58,133 bases of DNA from Campylobacter troglodytis (GTDB lineage Bacteria > Campylobacterota > Campylobacteria > Campylobacterales > Campylobacteraceae). Made by a program: the position numbers and the translations under genes. Below, one piece after another: positions 1-8,456 of this stretch. Every line of letters starts with the position of its first letter. Position 1 is the stretch's first letter. The DNA lies in contig NZ_QHLI01000009.1 in the NCBI RefSeq assembly GCF_006864425.1, positions 1-58,133 on the forward strand, in the 5' to 3' direction. The notes beneath the pieces are model-generated. The model was not told the origin of the DNA and made no database searches. It saw only the letters and a list, made by a program, of their open reading frames with translations.

Positions 1-42
1 TTGAGAGGCTCCTTCTATCCTAATATATGCTGGTTGTGCCAT
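1..42 (-). CDS. hcp: Hcp-like type VI secretion protein, 5' end only (runs off the window)
   Basis: On the minus strand an ATG at 42 is preceded by a good ribosome binding site (GGAAG, a few bases upstream). It opens a frame reading MAQPAYIRIEGASQ up to the window edge. This closely resembles the start of Campylobacter Hcp, the tube protein and secreted marker of the type VI secretion system, as remembered. Only 14 residues are visible, so the call rests on a short match. The rest of the gene and any other T6SS genes would lie to the left of the window. Confidence 0.65.
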   Translation of the reverse strand, partial: MAQPAYIRIEGASQ

Positions 43-573
43 AGTCTTCCTTTCTTTGAGTAAATATGGCTTTGATTATATCATTTTTATTTATAATTTC
101 GTTTAAGAGTTTAAAAGAACTTAAAATAAATTTAGCCCAACCTCAATAGATTTATTTACTCTTCTTTATCTTAACTTTGGCTTTTATGTGCTAAAAACTG
201 CGAGCTTTTAAAAAATTTTGCTTGAATTTAAGTTTGAATTCAAGCTTTAAAGAGCAGTGAATTTTAAGTAGCTTTAATTGTCGAATTTTTTGATAAGCTT
301 TAAAAAAACAAATAATTTTTAAACAAGCTTAATCAATGAATTTTTTAAAGGAGGGTGAAGTTTAAGTGGGTTTAAGTAGTTTTAAGTAGCTAGTTTTTTT
401 AAAAAACAAACGAATTTTAAGTAGCTTTAATTGGCGAGTTTTTTGATAAAGTGTTTTTTTGCTTCCTTGCACTCTCGAATATAAGCAAAAGCAGCTTTGC
501 AAAATTTCAACTTGCCAAATTTCATAGCAAATTTATTTTTCGTTTAAAAAATAGAATTTATATATAATGCAAA
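43..573. other. AT-rich intergenic DNA with a 40-bp direct repeat
   Basis: No gene is seen here. A roughly 40-bp unit beginning GAATTTTAAGTAGCTTTAAT occurs at 259-298 and again, with four mismatches, at 412-451. Shorter variants (TTTAAGTAG) lie between them. The role is unknown. The left edge holds the promoter and ribosome binding site of the minus-strand hcp gene. Confidence 0.5.
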
Positions 574-900
574 GGCTCAATTAAACTTAACAAGATTTTC
601 TTTTATCAATTTCAGCAAATTTTGATGAGAATTTTGTTTTAAATTGTTCGTCTTAGATCTAAAATTCTGTTTCTTTTCAGTGAAGGATATTTTTTCTTAA
701 CACCACCAAATTTGGCTAAGCTAAATTTCGCAAACTTCTATTTGCAGTTACAAGATGCTTAACGAAGTAAAAACATTCACAATTTCCATTGATATGATTT
801 CGTCCCTTTGCAAACTCGAATTTGGCGTGCTTTACCATATAATGTGTTTTTGTTTCTTCTTGAAAAGTTGTGAGCTGAAAGGCAAAACAACAGTTCAAAA
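574..900 (-). mobile_element. Decayed IS1595-family (ISXO2-like) element, copy D
   Basis: The left end begins GGCTCAA, like the terminal inverted repeats of the copies near 27.8 and 37.9 kb. On the minus strand the C-terminal part of an ISXO2-type transposase can be read in broken frames. It includes FAKGRNHING, matching the NHINGIENFW region of the family. The C-terminal end (about 590-690) has stops and frameshifts. A short extra segment (744-774) carrying the repeat that ends TAACGAAGTAAAAA interrupts the IEN-FW region. The N-terminal half and the right end are not recognisable, so the copy is truncated. Confidence 0.6.
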
Positions 901-1123
901 TTTACCAAATCTGCAAAATTTGCAAATAAAGCTTGTTTTTTATAGGCTTTAACTTAAAAACTTTTAAATTTAATTTGTCCAAATTGTTGAATTTTTAGTG
1001 AAGCTGTGAATTTTTAAACTTAATTCGTGAATTTTTTAACCTTGATGATTTTGTCTTTTATGCTTGTGTGATTTTAACTAAAAATACGCTAAAATTCACA
1101 ACACACAAGATAAAAGGAAGACA

Positions 1124-2296
1124 ATGAAATTACTAAAAATATCCCCTTTAAGACAGGACTATTTAGAGCAAATGGGCTTTTCTTGGCACACGGACAAGGA
1201 TGGCAGTGCTTACATAGCAGACGAGCTAGTGTGCGTGAGTGCAAATGAGGCAAATGCCTACTACAAGGCAGCTAACGAGCTTTATGATATGTTTGTTGCA
1301 GCTGTGCAAAATGTCATCGACAAGAACCGCTTTTCTGAGCTTGGCATTCCTTTTAGCTTAATTGATGCCATTAAGATGAGCTGGGAAAATGAGGTGCATT
1401 GGCATTTATACGGTCGCTTTGACTTAGCCGGAGGGCTTGATGGTAAGCCCATAAAGCTAATTGAGTTTAACGCAGATACGCCCACCTCGCTCTTTGAAGC
1501 AGCCATATTGCAGTGGGCTGTGCTAAAACAAAATGATATGAACGAACAAGAGCAGTTTAACAGCATTTATGAGAGTTTGAGGGATAATTTCAAGCGTCTC
1601 ATTACCCTTGAGGAAAGCGTTGAGGGCTTTGAGGAGTATTACAAGGGCTGGAAAATCTTATTTTCAAGCCTTGCAAACGATGAGGATGCCCTTACTACAA
1701 GGCTTTTAGAGCATATAGCAAGAGAGGCTGGCTTTGAGACAGGCTTTTCTTACATAGATGAGGTTGAATTTTCCCCAGATGGCGTCTTTAAGGACGGGGT
1801 GAATTATGAGTATCTTTTCAAGCTCCTTCCTTGGGAAAACATAGCCATTGAGGAGGGCGAGCTAGCAATGCTTCTTACTCAAATAATGAAAAATCAAAAG
1901 GCTATCATCTTAAATCCCGCCTACACCTTGCTTTTTCAAAGCAAGGGCATACTCAAGGTGCTGTGGGAGCTTTATCCAAATCACCCCTTGCTCTTAGAAA
2001 CAAGCGAAGCACCCTTGCCAAACAAAAAATGTGTCAAAAAGCCACTTTTTGGCAGAGAAGGTGCAAACATAAGCATTATCGAGCCTAACGGACAAGTTAG
2101 CTTTGAAACGGCTGGGGATTATGGCAGTGAGAAATTTATATATCAAGAATTTAGCGAGTTTAACTCTCATCAAAATGAGCTTTATCAAGCTGGGGTATTT
2201 TTTGCCTATGAGGGCTGTGGGCTTGGCTTTCGTAAAGGTGGCTTGGTGCTTGATAATTACGCTAAATTCGTGGGGCATATCATAAAAAACTATTGA
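1124..2296 (+). CDS. Glutathionylspermidine synthase-family ATP-grasp protein
   Basis: A 390-residue protein of the glutathionylspermidine synthase pre-ATP-grasp family, an ATP-dependent C-N ligase fold. Its substrate in campylobacters is not known to me. The signature region EFNADTPTSLFEAA (about residues 114-127) and the C-terminal KPLFGREG and GDYGSEKFIYQE motifs, which bind nucleotide in the family, are present. The start ATG follows AAGGAAG at good spacing. It lies upstream of a 2-hydroxyacid dehydrogenase and a YajQ gene, the same order as Cj0372-Cj0374 in C. jejuni as remembered. True spermidine ligation is not proven, and many family members have unknown substrates. Confidence 0.85.
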   Translation: MKLLKISPLRQDYLEQMGFSWHTDKDGSAYIADELVCVSANEANAYYKAANELYDMFVAAVQNVIDKNRFSELGIPFSLIDAIKMSWENEVHWHLYGRFDLAGGLDGKPIKLIEFNADTPTSLFEAAILQWAVLKQNDMNEQEQFNSIYESLRDNFKRLITLEESVEGFEEYYKGWKILFSSLANDEDALTTRLLEHIAREAGFETGFSYIDEVEFSPDGVFKDGVNYEYLFKLLPWENIAIEEGELAMLLTQIMKNQKAIILNPAYTLLFQSKGILKVLWELYPNHPLLLETSEAPLPNKKCVKKPLFGREGANISIIEPNGQVSFETAGDYGSEKFIYQEFSEFNSHQNELYQAGVFFAYEGCGLGFRKGGLVLDNYAKFVGHIIKNY

Positions 2297-2469
2297 ATTT
2301 GGCTAGATAAATTTGCACAAAAAGGGGTTTTGAGTTTAAACCGTGTTAAAATGTTTAAAAATTTAAGAAAAAAATTCACAAAAAGCGTGAAAATTTAAGT
2401 AGCTTTGACAAGGTATTTGAATTTTTAAGCAAAAATTCACAAGATGTTTTACAAGCAAAAGGAGCAAAA

Positions 2470-3411
2470 ATGAAAAAGCTAAAAATCGTTTGTTTGGACG
2501 GTGCCACGCTTGGCAGTGCGGATTTAAGTGCCTTTGAGGACTTTGGCGACTTTGAGAAATTTGAGCTAACGCCCAAAGAAAAGGTGATTGATAGGCTTCA
2601 AGGTGCGGATGTGGCTATGGTAAATAAGGTCGTGCTTGATGAAAATGTGCTTGATAACACGAACTTAAAGCTCATTTTAGAAACCGCCACAGGCACGAAC
2701 AACATAGCCGTTGAGTATGCCAAAAGCAAGGGCATAGCGGTGAAAAATGTCGCAGGCTACTCTACGCAAAGCGTTACCCAGCATACCTTTGCCCTGCTTT
2801 TTGCCTTTTTAAATCAGGTGATTTATTATGATGAATTTACAAAAAGTGGCAAGTGGTGCAAGAGCGATATTTTCACGGATTTTTCACGTCTTACTACTAC
2901 CCTTGCTGGCAAGAATTATGGCATTATAGGGCTTGGGGCGATAGGTAGGGAGGTAGCAAAGATAGCAAGTGCCTTTGGAGCAACTGTTTTTTACTACTCT
3001 ACCTCTGGTGTGAATTCAAATGCTGAATTTACAAGGCTTGAGCTAGATGAGCTTTTAAGCGAGTGCGATTTTATCAGCATTCACGCACCCTTAAATGAAA
3101 AGACAAAAAATCTCATCACCCAAAAAGAGCTAAATTTGCTTAAAAACAAGGCGATTTTAATCAATGTAGGGCGTGGGGGCATTGTAAATGAGGATGATTT
3201 AGCCTTAATGCTTGATAAAAAGGATTTTCGAGCAGCCCTTGATGTGCTTGAAAGCGAGCCTATGAGAAAAAATCATCCGCTTTTAAGCGTGAAAAACAAG
3301 CAAAATCTCATCATCACCCCACACATAGCCTTTGCAAGCGAGGAATCAATGGCAAGGCTCATTAAAATGGTCTTTGAAAATCTAGTAGAATGGAGCAAAA
3401 ATGGCAAGTGA
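2470..3411 (+). CDS. D-isomer-specific 2-hydroxyacid dehydrogenase
   Basis: A 313-residue cytoplasmic NAD-dependent oxidoreductase that interconverts a 2-keto acid and a D-2-hydroxy acid. The Rossmann loop GLGAIG is at about residues 153-158. The catalytic triad of the family is visible: Arg in NVGRGG (about 234), Glu in LESEP (about 262) and His in PHIA (about 284). Ribosome binding site AAGGAG is 6 nt before the ATG. The 3' end overlaps the YajQ start by 11 nt, so the two are translationally coupled. It corresponds by context to Cj0373. The substrate (lactate, glycerate or other) cannot be read from the sequence. Confidence 0.9.
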   Translation: MKKLKIVCLDGATLGSADLSAFEDFGDFEKFELTPKEKVIDRLQGADVAMVNKVVLDENVLDNTNLKLILETATGTNNIAVEYAKSKGIAVKNVAGYSTQSVTQHTFALLFAFLNQVIYYDEFTKSGKWCKSDIFTDFSRLTTTLAGKNYGIIGLGAIGREVAKIASAFGATVFYYSTSGVNSNAEFTRLELDELLSECDFISIHAPLNEKTKNLITQKELNLLKNKAILINVGRGGIVNEDDLALMLDKKDFRAALDVLESEPMRKNHPLLSVKNKQNLIITPHIAFASEESMARLIKMVFENLVEWSKNGK

Positions 3412-3892
3412 GCACAGCTTTGACATAAGCGGAGCGCTTGATTTACAAGAGCTTAAAAATGCCTTAGAGCAAGCAAAAAAGGAGCTTGAAAGCAGGTATG
3501 ATTTCAAGGGCGTTCAGGCTGGTTTTGAGCTAAATGAAAAGGAAAGCGTTTTTACGCTATCAAGCTCAAGCGATGGTAAAATCGAGCCTTTAAAGGACAT
3601 ACTCATCTCAAAGCTCATAAAAAGGGGTATTAACGCAGCAGCTATCAAAGAACAAAGTCGCAGTGGCGGGGCTATGACGCGTCTAGGCTTAAAGGTAAAT
3701 GACAGCATAGACAGCGAAAATGCCAAAAAAATCAACAAGGCTATAAAGGACAGCAAGCTCAAAGTAAGCTCGCAAATTCGTGGGGATGAAATCCGCGTAA
3801 CAGGAAAGCAAATAGATGATTTACAAGCGGTGATGAAGCTGGTGAAGGAGATGAATTTGGAGTTGAATCTAAGCTTTAAGAATTTGAAATAG
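3401..3892 (+). CDS. YajQ-family nucleotide-binding protein
   Basis: A 163-residue protein of the YajQ (DUF520) family, a two-domain RNP-like fold reported to bind nucleotides, and cyclic-di-GMP in some bacteria. The typical start [16 protein letters not shown] and the central [13 protein letters not shown] segment are both present, and the length is normal. It overlaps the preceding dehydrogenase by 11 nt. No promoter of its own is evident. The function in this genus is unknown. Confidence 0.9.
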   Translation: MASEHSFDISGALDLQELKNALEQAKKELESRYDFKGVQAGFELNEKESVFTLSSSSDGKIEPLKDILISKLIKRGINAAAIKEQSRSGGAMTRLGLKVNDSIDSENAKKINKAIKDSKLKVSSQIRGDEIRVTGKQIDDLQAVMKLVKEMNLELNLSFKNLK

Positions 3893-4813
3893 CTTGAATT
3901 TTACTTTGAATTTGGTGAATTTTGTGTGCAAATTTTGAGTTTTTGCTGTGAATTTTTGAGAGTTTTTTGTGGGCTTTTTTGAATTTGGTGTAAAATTTAA
4001 GTGCTTCTTGTGAATTTTAGCTCAGTTTTTGGGCTAAATTCACAAGGCTGGTTCGTCTTTCGGTTATAAATCGCTTTTAACAAATTTCGGCAGACCGCTT
4101 CGCTTTCAGTCTAGCCCACGCCCACAAAATCGATTTCTGCCTCGAAATACTGCACCTTAACTTGATTTAACTGAAAATTCAAGCTTTTGCCTGAATTTTC
4201 GCTGTGCTTTAAGTATTTTTGTGAATTTTAGCCTTATCTCACCTTTAAATTCGCCAAAAATTCACGCAAATCTTGAATTTTCGCTTTTAAGCACATTGCG
4301 TGAAGTTAGACAGTAAAAAAAGCTTGAATTTTCACTTTGATTTTAAGTTCATTTTGTGAATTCTAGCCTTTTTGCAAGGCTTTTTAATTTGGTTTGATTT
4401 ATTTAGATTACAGACTACTGAAAGGACAGATTTTCATTTTAAGTGGCTTTGTTTTAGCAAAAATATTTTCTGTTTTTTGTGTTTTGTGTTCCGTAATTTG
4501 TATGCAAAGTGCAAAATACGGAGCTTTTTAGTAGGCTAAATTCACATAAAATTAAATTTTTAGCTTTGAGATTTTTAAGATAGAATTTGGCAAATTTTTG
4601 CAATAATTTCACGGTCTTGTTTAAATTTTAATGTTTAGTAAATTTTGTGAATTTAGTTCGATTTAAATTTTCTTTCTAGTTTGCTTGTGTTAAGTATTTT
4701 TATAGAGATCTTTATTAATCTTTTTGTCTTTTAATCTCTTGTTAAAAGGGTTAACAAGTTTGCAAGAGTTTCAACTCTAAATAAGAGTTAGATTTATTTA
4801 AAGAGGCCTTGTT
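3893..4813. other. Long AT-rich intergenic region, no gene recognised
   Basis: This 0.9-kb stretch has no convincing reading frame. It is unusually dense in the word GTGAATTT and its complement AAATTCAC (for example near 3915, 3950, 4011, 4037, 4220 and 4356). The right end must hold the promoter of the lipoprotein gene at 4814, but no clear -10 stands out. It could be eroded coding DNA, but no source was recognised. Confidence 0.5.
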
Positions 4814-5290
4814 TTGAAATATTTTTTATCCTTTATCCTTGTTTTTATGCTTTGTGCTTGTGCTACAAAGCCCTCATTTTCGCATTCAAAATCTATTTTT
4901 GTAAGCTTAGTATCTGATCAAATCAAACTTAGCGAGGCTGGTTTTTTGTATCAAGATAATGACAATTTAAGGCTTGAAGTTTATAAGCTAGCACAGCCTT
5001 TATTTGTTTTAGAATTAAAAGGCACAAGGTTTTGTTTAAACAAGGGCTGTTTAAAAGAAGAAGAATTTAACAAAAAATTTTTCAAAAATTCTCATTACAA
5101 GGGCTTTTTAAGGCAAATTTTAACAAAAAAGGCTCTTTATGATGGGCTAAATTTAATTCAAACTAACTGCGGTTTTGAGCAAAATATAATTACTAAGGCT
5201 TATGAGTTAAGCTATGAGATTTGCGAGGATAAAATTTTTTTTGAAGACAAAAAAGCAAGGATGAAATTCTCATTAAGGGAGATAAAATGA
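4814..5290 (+). CDS. Small lipoprotein of unknown function (Cj0375-like)
   Basis: A 158-residue putative lipoprotein. A short signal peptide ends in a lipobox (FMLCAC), with the lipidated Cys at about residue 16. The mature part has four Cys and no family I recognise. The start is TTG, preceded by GAGG at 7-nt spacing; no better ATG lies nearby. The stop overlaps the next ATG in an ATGA, so it is co-translated with the AAA ATPase. The position matches Cj0375 as remembered. The odd pairing of a surface lipoprotein with a cytoplasmic ATPase is conserved but unexplained. Confidence 0.75.
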   Translation: MKYFLSFILVFMLCACATKPSFSHSKSIFVSLVSDQIKLSEAGFLYQDNDNLRLEVYKLAQPLFVLELKGTRFCLNKGCLKEEEFNKKFFKNSHYKGFLRQILTKKALYDGLNLIQTNCGFEQNIITKAYELSYEICEDKIFFEDKKARMKFSLREIK

Positions 5291-6996
5291 AAGACATAAA
5301 GGACTTTTTAAGCCTTGAAAGGCTAAAAGATAGTGCTATTTTTAAAAGATTGCATTGTTCTTACAACGAGGCTTTAATACTTAGAGAACTTTGTGAAAAT
5401 CACATAAGGGCAAATTCAAGCACTGCTGTTTATACCTTGCTTGTCAGTCTTTTTAAGGCTGAAAAATACGCATATTTGGATCATTTAAGCGAGCTTAAAC
5501 ACCTAATAGAACTTGGCTTTGTGGTGCAAACCTATAATGTTTTTAAAACTAATAGCAAAGAAAAGGGCTCACTTTTAGGGCTTTTGCAAACAGATGTTGC
5601 TTTGAGCGAGCAGTTTTTACAGCTTTTGGAGGGGGGGGCTAATTTTGATCTCTCACAAAAGGGTGCTTATGCGGACTTTTTGGAGTATTTAAAGGATGAG
5701 TTTGAGAGGATAAGAGGCTATGAGAGGCTGTCTTTACTTGCAAATAAGGAGCTAAAAGATGAGCTTAAAGCCTTTGAGGTGCATATTAAGGCTAGATTAA
5801 AAAAGAGCAAGTTTTATAATATAATCGCTGAAATTTTCAAAGAAAATGCCCTAAATGAAAAAGAAGAGCTTATCTTCCTAGCACTTTTAAGGCAAGAATA
5901 TGCGATGGAGGGTGAAAATTCAGCTACGAGCGAGCTAAATTCGCTTTTAAATCTAATCAGCACAAACGAGCTTGAAAGGCTGGAAAATAAATACTTGCTT
6001 GATGAGGGAGCTAGGCTTTATGAGAGGGGGCTTGTTGATTATGATGAGTATTTGAATGCTTATGGGGATCTTACTAAGAGCTTTTTCATAACAGATGAGA
6101 TCTTAGAAAGAATTGTGAATTTTAAAGAACCGCAAAAGAGTAAAAAGATCAAGCTTGAAACGGCTTTAAAGGAACAAGATATCTTCGAGCTAATCGAGCC
6201 AAGCACAGACATAAACGATGTCATAATGCCTACAAAAACAAAGGAGCTTTTGCAAAACATACTCAAACAGCAGGATAAAACTGTTTTAGAAAGATTGCAT
6301 CTTTGGGGCATTAAGGCTAATAAGAACATTGAAGCTAAGATCATCTTTTATGGACCTGCTGGAACGGGCAAGACTATGAGTGCGCTGTCCTTAGCAAAAT
6401 CGATGAAAAAGGCGGTTTTAAGCTTTGATTGCTCGAAAATTCTTAGTAAATATGTGGGCGAAAGCGAGCAAAATGTCCGCAAGATCTTTGATACCTACAA
6501 AAATATAGCCACAAACTGTAAGCAAAGTCCCATTTTACTGCTAAATGAAGCCGATCAGTTTTTAAGCACACGCACGGAAAACTCGGCAGGGGCTGATAAA
6601 ATGCACAATCAAATGCAAAATATCTTTTTAGAACAAATAGAAAAATTTAGCGGTGTAATAATCGCTACAACGAATTTTTTAGAAAGCCTTGATACAGCCT
6701 TTTCAAGAAGGTTTGAGTATAAGATAGAGTTTAAAAAGCCTGATTACAAGGATAGGCTTTTGATTTGGCAAAAGGCATTGCCTAAAAATGCTAGCTTTGA
6801 TGATGAGTTTAGTGTTGAAAATGTGGCAAATTACGAGCTAAGTGGGGCTCAGATTATGATGGTGGTTAAAAATACAGCCTTAAAGGCTGCCATTTCAAAG
6901 GATGGGGTTTTTAAAATGAAAGATTTTTTAGAAAGCATACAAAAGGAGTTAAATTCAAGCTTTGATAATGCTAAAATCGTAGGCTTTGGAGCGTAA
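5287..6996 (+). CDS. AAA-family ATPase (Cj0377-like) with an internal G8 tract
   Basis: A 569-residue ATPase. The N-terminal 300 residues form a helical region without a recognised domain. The AAA core has Walker A GPAGTGKT (about residues 355-362), Walker B ILLLNEAD (about 416-423), and a conserved FSRRFEYKIEF segment with arginines after the sensor region. It resembles the CDC48-like protein Cj0377. Substrate and partner are unknown. It overlaps the lipoprotein gene by 4 nt. A run of eight G at 5631-5638 encodes part of EGGA (about residues 115-118). Gain or loss of one G would truncate the protein there, before the ATPase domain. Confidence 0.85.
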   Translation: MKDIKDFLSLERLKDSAIFKRLHCSYNEALILRELCENHIRANSSTAVYTLLVSLFKAEKYAYLDHLSELKHLIELGFVVQTYNVFKTNSKEKGSLLGLLQTDVALSEQFLQLLEGGANFDLSQKGAYADFLEYLKDEFERIRGYERLSLLANKELKDELKAFEVHIKARLKKSKFYNIIAEIFKENALNEKEELIFLALLRQEYAMEGENSATSELNSLLNLISTNELERLENKYLLDEGARLYERGLVDYDEYLNAYGDLTKSFFITDEILERIVNFKEPQKSKKIKLETALKEQDIFELIEPSTDINDVIMPTKTKELLQNILKQQDKTVLERLHLWGIKANKNIEAKIIFYGPAGTGKTMSALSLAKSMKKAVLSFDCSKILSKYVGESEQNVRKIFDTYKNIATNCKQSPILLLNEADQFLSTRTENSAGADKMHNQMQNIFLEQIEKFSGVIIATTNFLESLDTAFSRRFEYKIEFKKPDYKDRLLIWQKALPKNASFDDEFSVENVANYELSGAQIMMVVKNTALKAAISKDGVFKMKDFLESIQKELNSSFDNAKIVGFGA

Positions 6997-7040
6997 TTTA
7001 AGTGAATTTTGTTTGAAAACCGTAAAAAATTCACTAACAT

Positions 7041-7722
7041 TAGACACTTGATATTTTTAGCTAATATACTTAGATCTAAAAGCTTGGTAGAACTTAATAT
7101 ATATTTTGCCCCACATTTTTGAGCGAAAATTTTAGCAATTCTTGGATTGCTTTTGTGCTGAGCTTTGCTTAAGTCAAATCGCTTTCTTTGTAAGTCTTCT
7201 AGCCCTTGTGTAGATAATGCAACAAAGTTTTAATAATCAAAGAGTGTGAAAAAACAGCAAATCGAAATTTTTTTAGAAAATGGGTGGTGATATTGCAGAG
7301 GGTGAAAGTTATTTTTACAACGCTAGGCTCGTAACTGCGTAGTAAGCAAAAAGAGTAAGGGAAGCGTGGTCGTGGGGCTTGTTGCAAAAGTTTTTACTTC
7401 GTGCTACGCATCTTGCAAGTTTGCAAGAAGGAACAATGGCACAAGATTTTGTAAAACACTCTAAAAACGAATTTGCAAACGGACGAAGCTAGATAAACGG
7501 CATAGAGAATGTTTTTGCTTCGTACTCTTGCAACTGTAAGCAAAAGGGGACTTGCAAAGGCTAGCTTAGGTCAGTTTCATGGCAAGGAAATTTTTCATGC
7601 ACTTAAAGGAAACTGAATTTTGGATCTAAGATCAAGTTTAAGAATGAAAATTTGTATAAAATTTTCTTAAAATGGCTTAGGAAAAATACTAGGTCATTTT
7701 AATTAAACATATCAATGGACTA
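7041..7722 (+). mobile_element. Decayed IS1595-family element, copy E
   Basis: A plus-strand ISXO2-like transposase can be followed in pieces. These include GDIAEGESYFYNAR (family pattern GEIEVDESYFGGxR), then a KRVR...GRG-like stretch, then INGIENV, then the C-terminal LKWLRKNTRSF followed by a stop. Many stops and frameshifts separate the pieces. The right end (GGCTTAGGAAAAATACTAGG onward) matches the end of the copy at 56216-57045, and the left end has a degenerate form of the same inverted repeat. Segments of the short CTTCGT-type repeat are nested at about 7391-7419 and 7512-7537. The element separates the Cj0377-like gene from the dnd locus. Confidence 0.7.
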
Positions 7723-7754
7723 AAATTATTCATATAAAGATTTGGATTTTTTGT

Positions 7755-7760
7755 TATAAT
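7755..7760 (+). promoter_or_regulatory. Probable -10 box of the rhodanese-dnd operon
   Basis: A perfect TATAAT lies 46 nt before the chosen rhodanese start at 7807. Campylobacter housekeeping promoters usually need only the -10 and a T-rich upstream stretch, which is present. It lies just right of the IS remnant, so the operon appears to have its own promoter. Confidence 0.5.
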
Positions 7761-7806
7761 TTTCTTTTAAATCTTATTTTTGTTTCTTATCAAAGAAGGT
7801 GTGCTG

Positions 7807-8361
7807 ATGCTTTTAATTAGTAAATTAAATGTTTTTGATCTTGTAGAATGTGAAAAATGTGCAAATAATACTCTGCAAGATTTTTGCGTAATAGATCTTC
7901 GTGGTAAACAAGCATTCTTAGCGGCACACTTAAAAAACTCGCACCATTTGCCAAGCGAGGACAAGGTCCTTAGCTTTCTTAAACATTACAGCAAAAAAGA
8001 TCTATTTAAAATAGAATTACCCAAACCATTTTTAATCCTTTGTTTTAGTGCTGTTAGGGCGAGAAAAATGAGCGAGAATTTAGCACAAAATGCTAAATTT
8101 CTAACACTTTATCCGCACAAAGAACTTTTTTATCTAAACTGCGGGATAATGGAAGCCTTTGATAGTAGCTTTGAAGTGTGTGCTGGGGAGGAGGACTTTG
8201 AGGATGAGGCTTTTGGCAAAGAGGCAAAGTTTTTGCAAGGTGTAAGCGGTGCAAATGAAGCTACCAACTTAGCGTGCAATTATAGCGATGCTGTGAATTT
8301 AAGAGCTAAGGCACACTTGACAGCTTTTACCCCCCCCCCCCCCACCTTGTTAGCCACTTAA
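7807..8361 (+). CDS. Rhodanese-like domain protein; N-terminal half of a phase-variable rhodanese-DndC fusion
   Basis: The frame encodes a rhodanese domain. VIDLRGKQAFLAAHLKNSHHLP matches the conserved start of the fold, and CFSAVRA fits the CX4R active-site loop, so sulfur transfer is plausible. ATG 7807 is chosen because AGAAGG precedes it by 7 nt; a TTG 27 nt upstream in the same frame is less convincing. As read, the frame runs through 14 consecutive C (8330-8343, coding for Pro) and stops 18 nt later. One extra C, or two fewer, would carry it straight into the DndC frame, which is open from 8343. This is therefore best seen as the first domain of a single switchable gene. Confidence 0.8.
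   Translation: MLLISKLNVFDLVECEKCANNTLQDFCVIDLRGKQAFLAAHLKNSHHLPSEDKVLSFLKHYSKKDLFKIELPKPFLILCFSAVRARKMSENLAQNAKFLTLYPHKELFYLNCGIMEAFDSSFEVCAGEEDFEDEAFGKEAKFLQGVSGANEATNLACNYSDAVNLRAKAHLTAFTPPPPTLLAT
8330..8343 (+). repeat. C14 homopolymer, probable phase-variation switch
   Basis: Fourteen uninterrupted C residues sit at the junction of the rhodanese and DndC frames. Poly-G/C tracts of this length are the classic slipped-strand contingency element in Campylobacter. With 14 C (as given) or 13 C the rhodanese frame ends within a few codons. With 12 or 15 C it continues into DndC with a polyproline linker. Confidence 0.85.
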
Positions 8362-8456
8362 AAAACATTCAGCCTCAAAATGAGGGCATAAATTTAAAGG
8401 CAAAGTTACTTAAAAACGCAGATTTATTAAATTCAAATAAAAATTCACACCCACAT

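Noticed and set aside
7200-7387. A 62-codon minus-strand frame in the region before the rhodanese gene
   Set aside because: It lies opposite the recognisable plus-strand transposase remnant and has no ribosome binding site.
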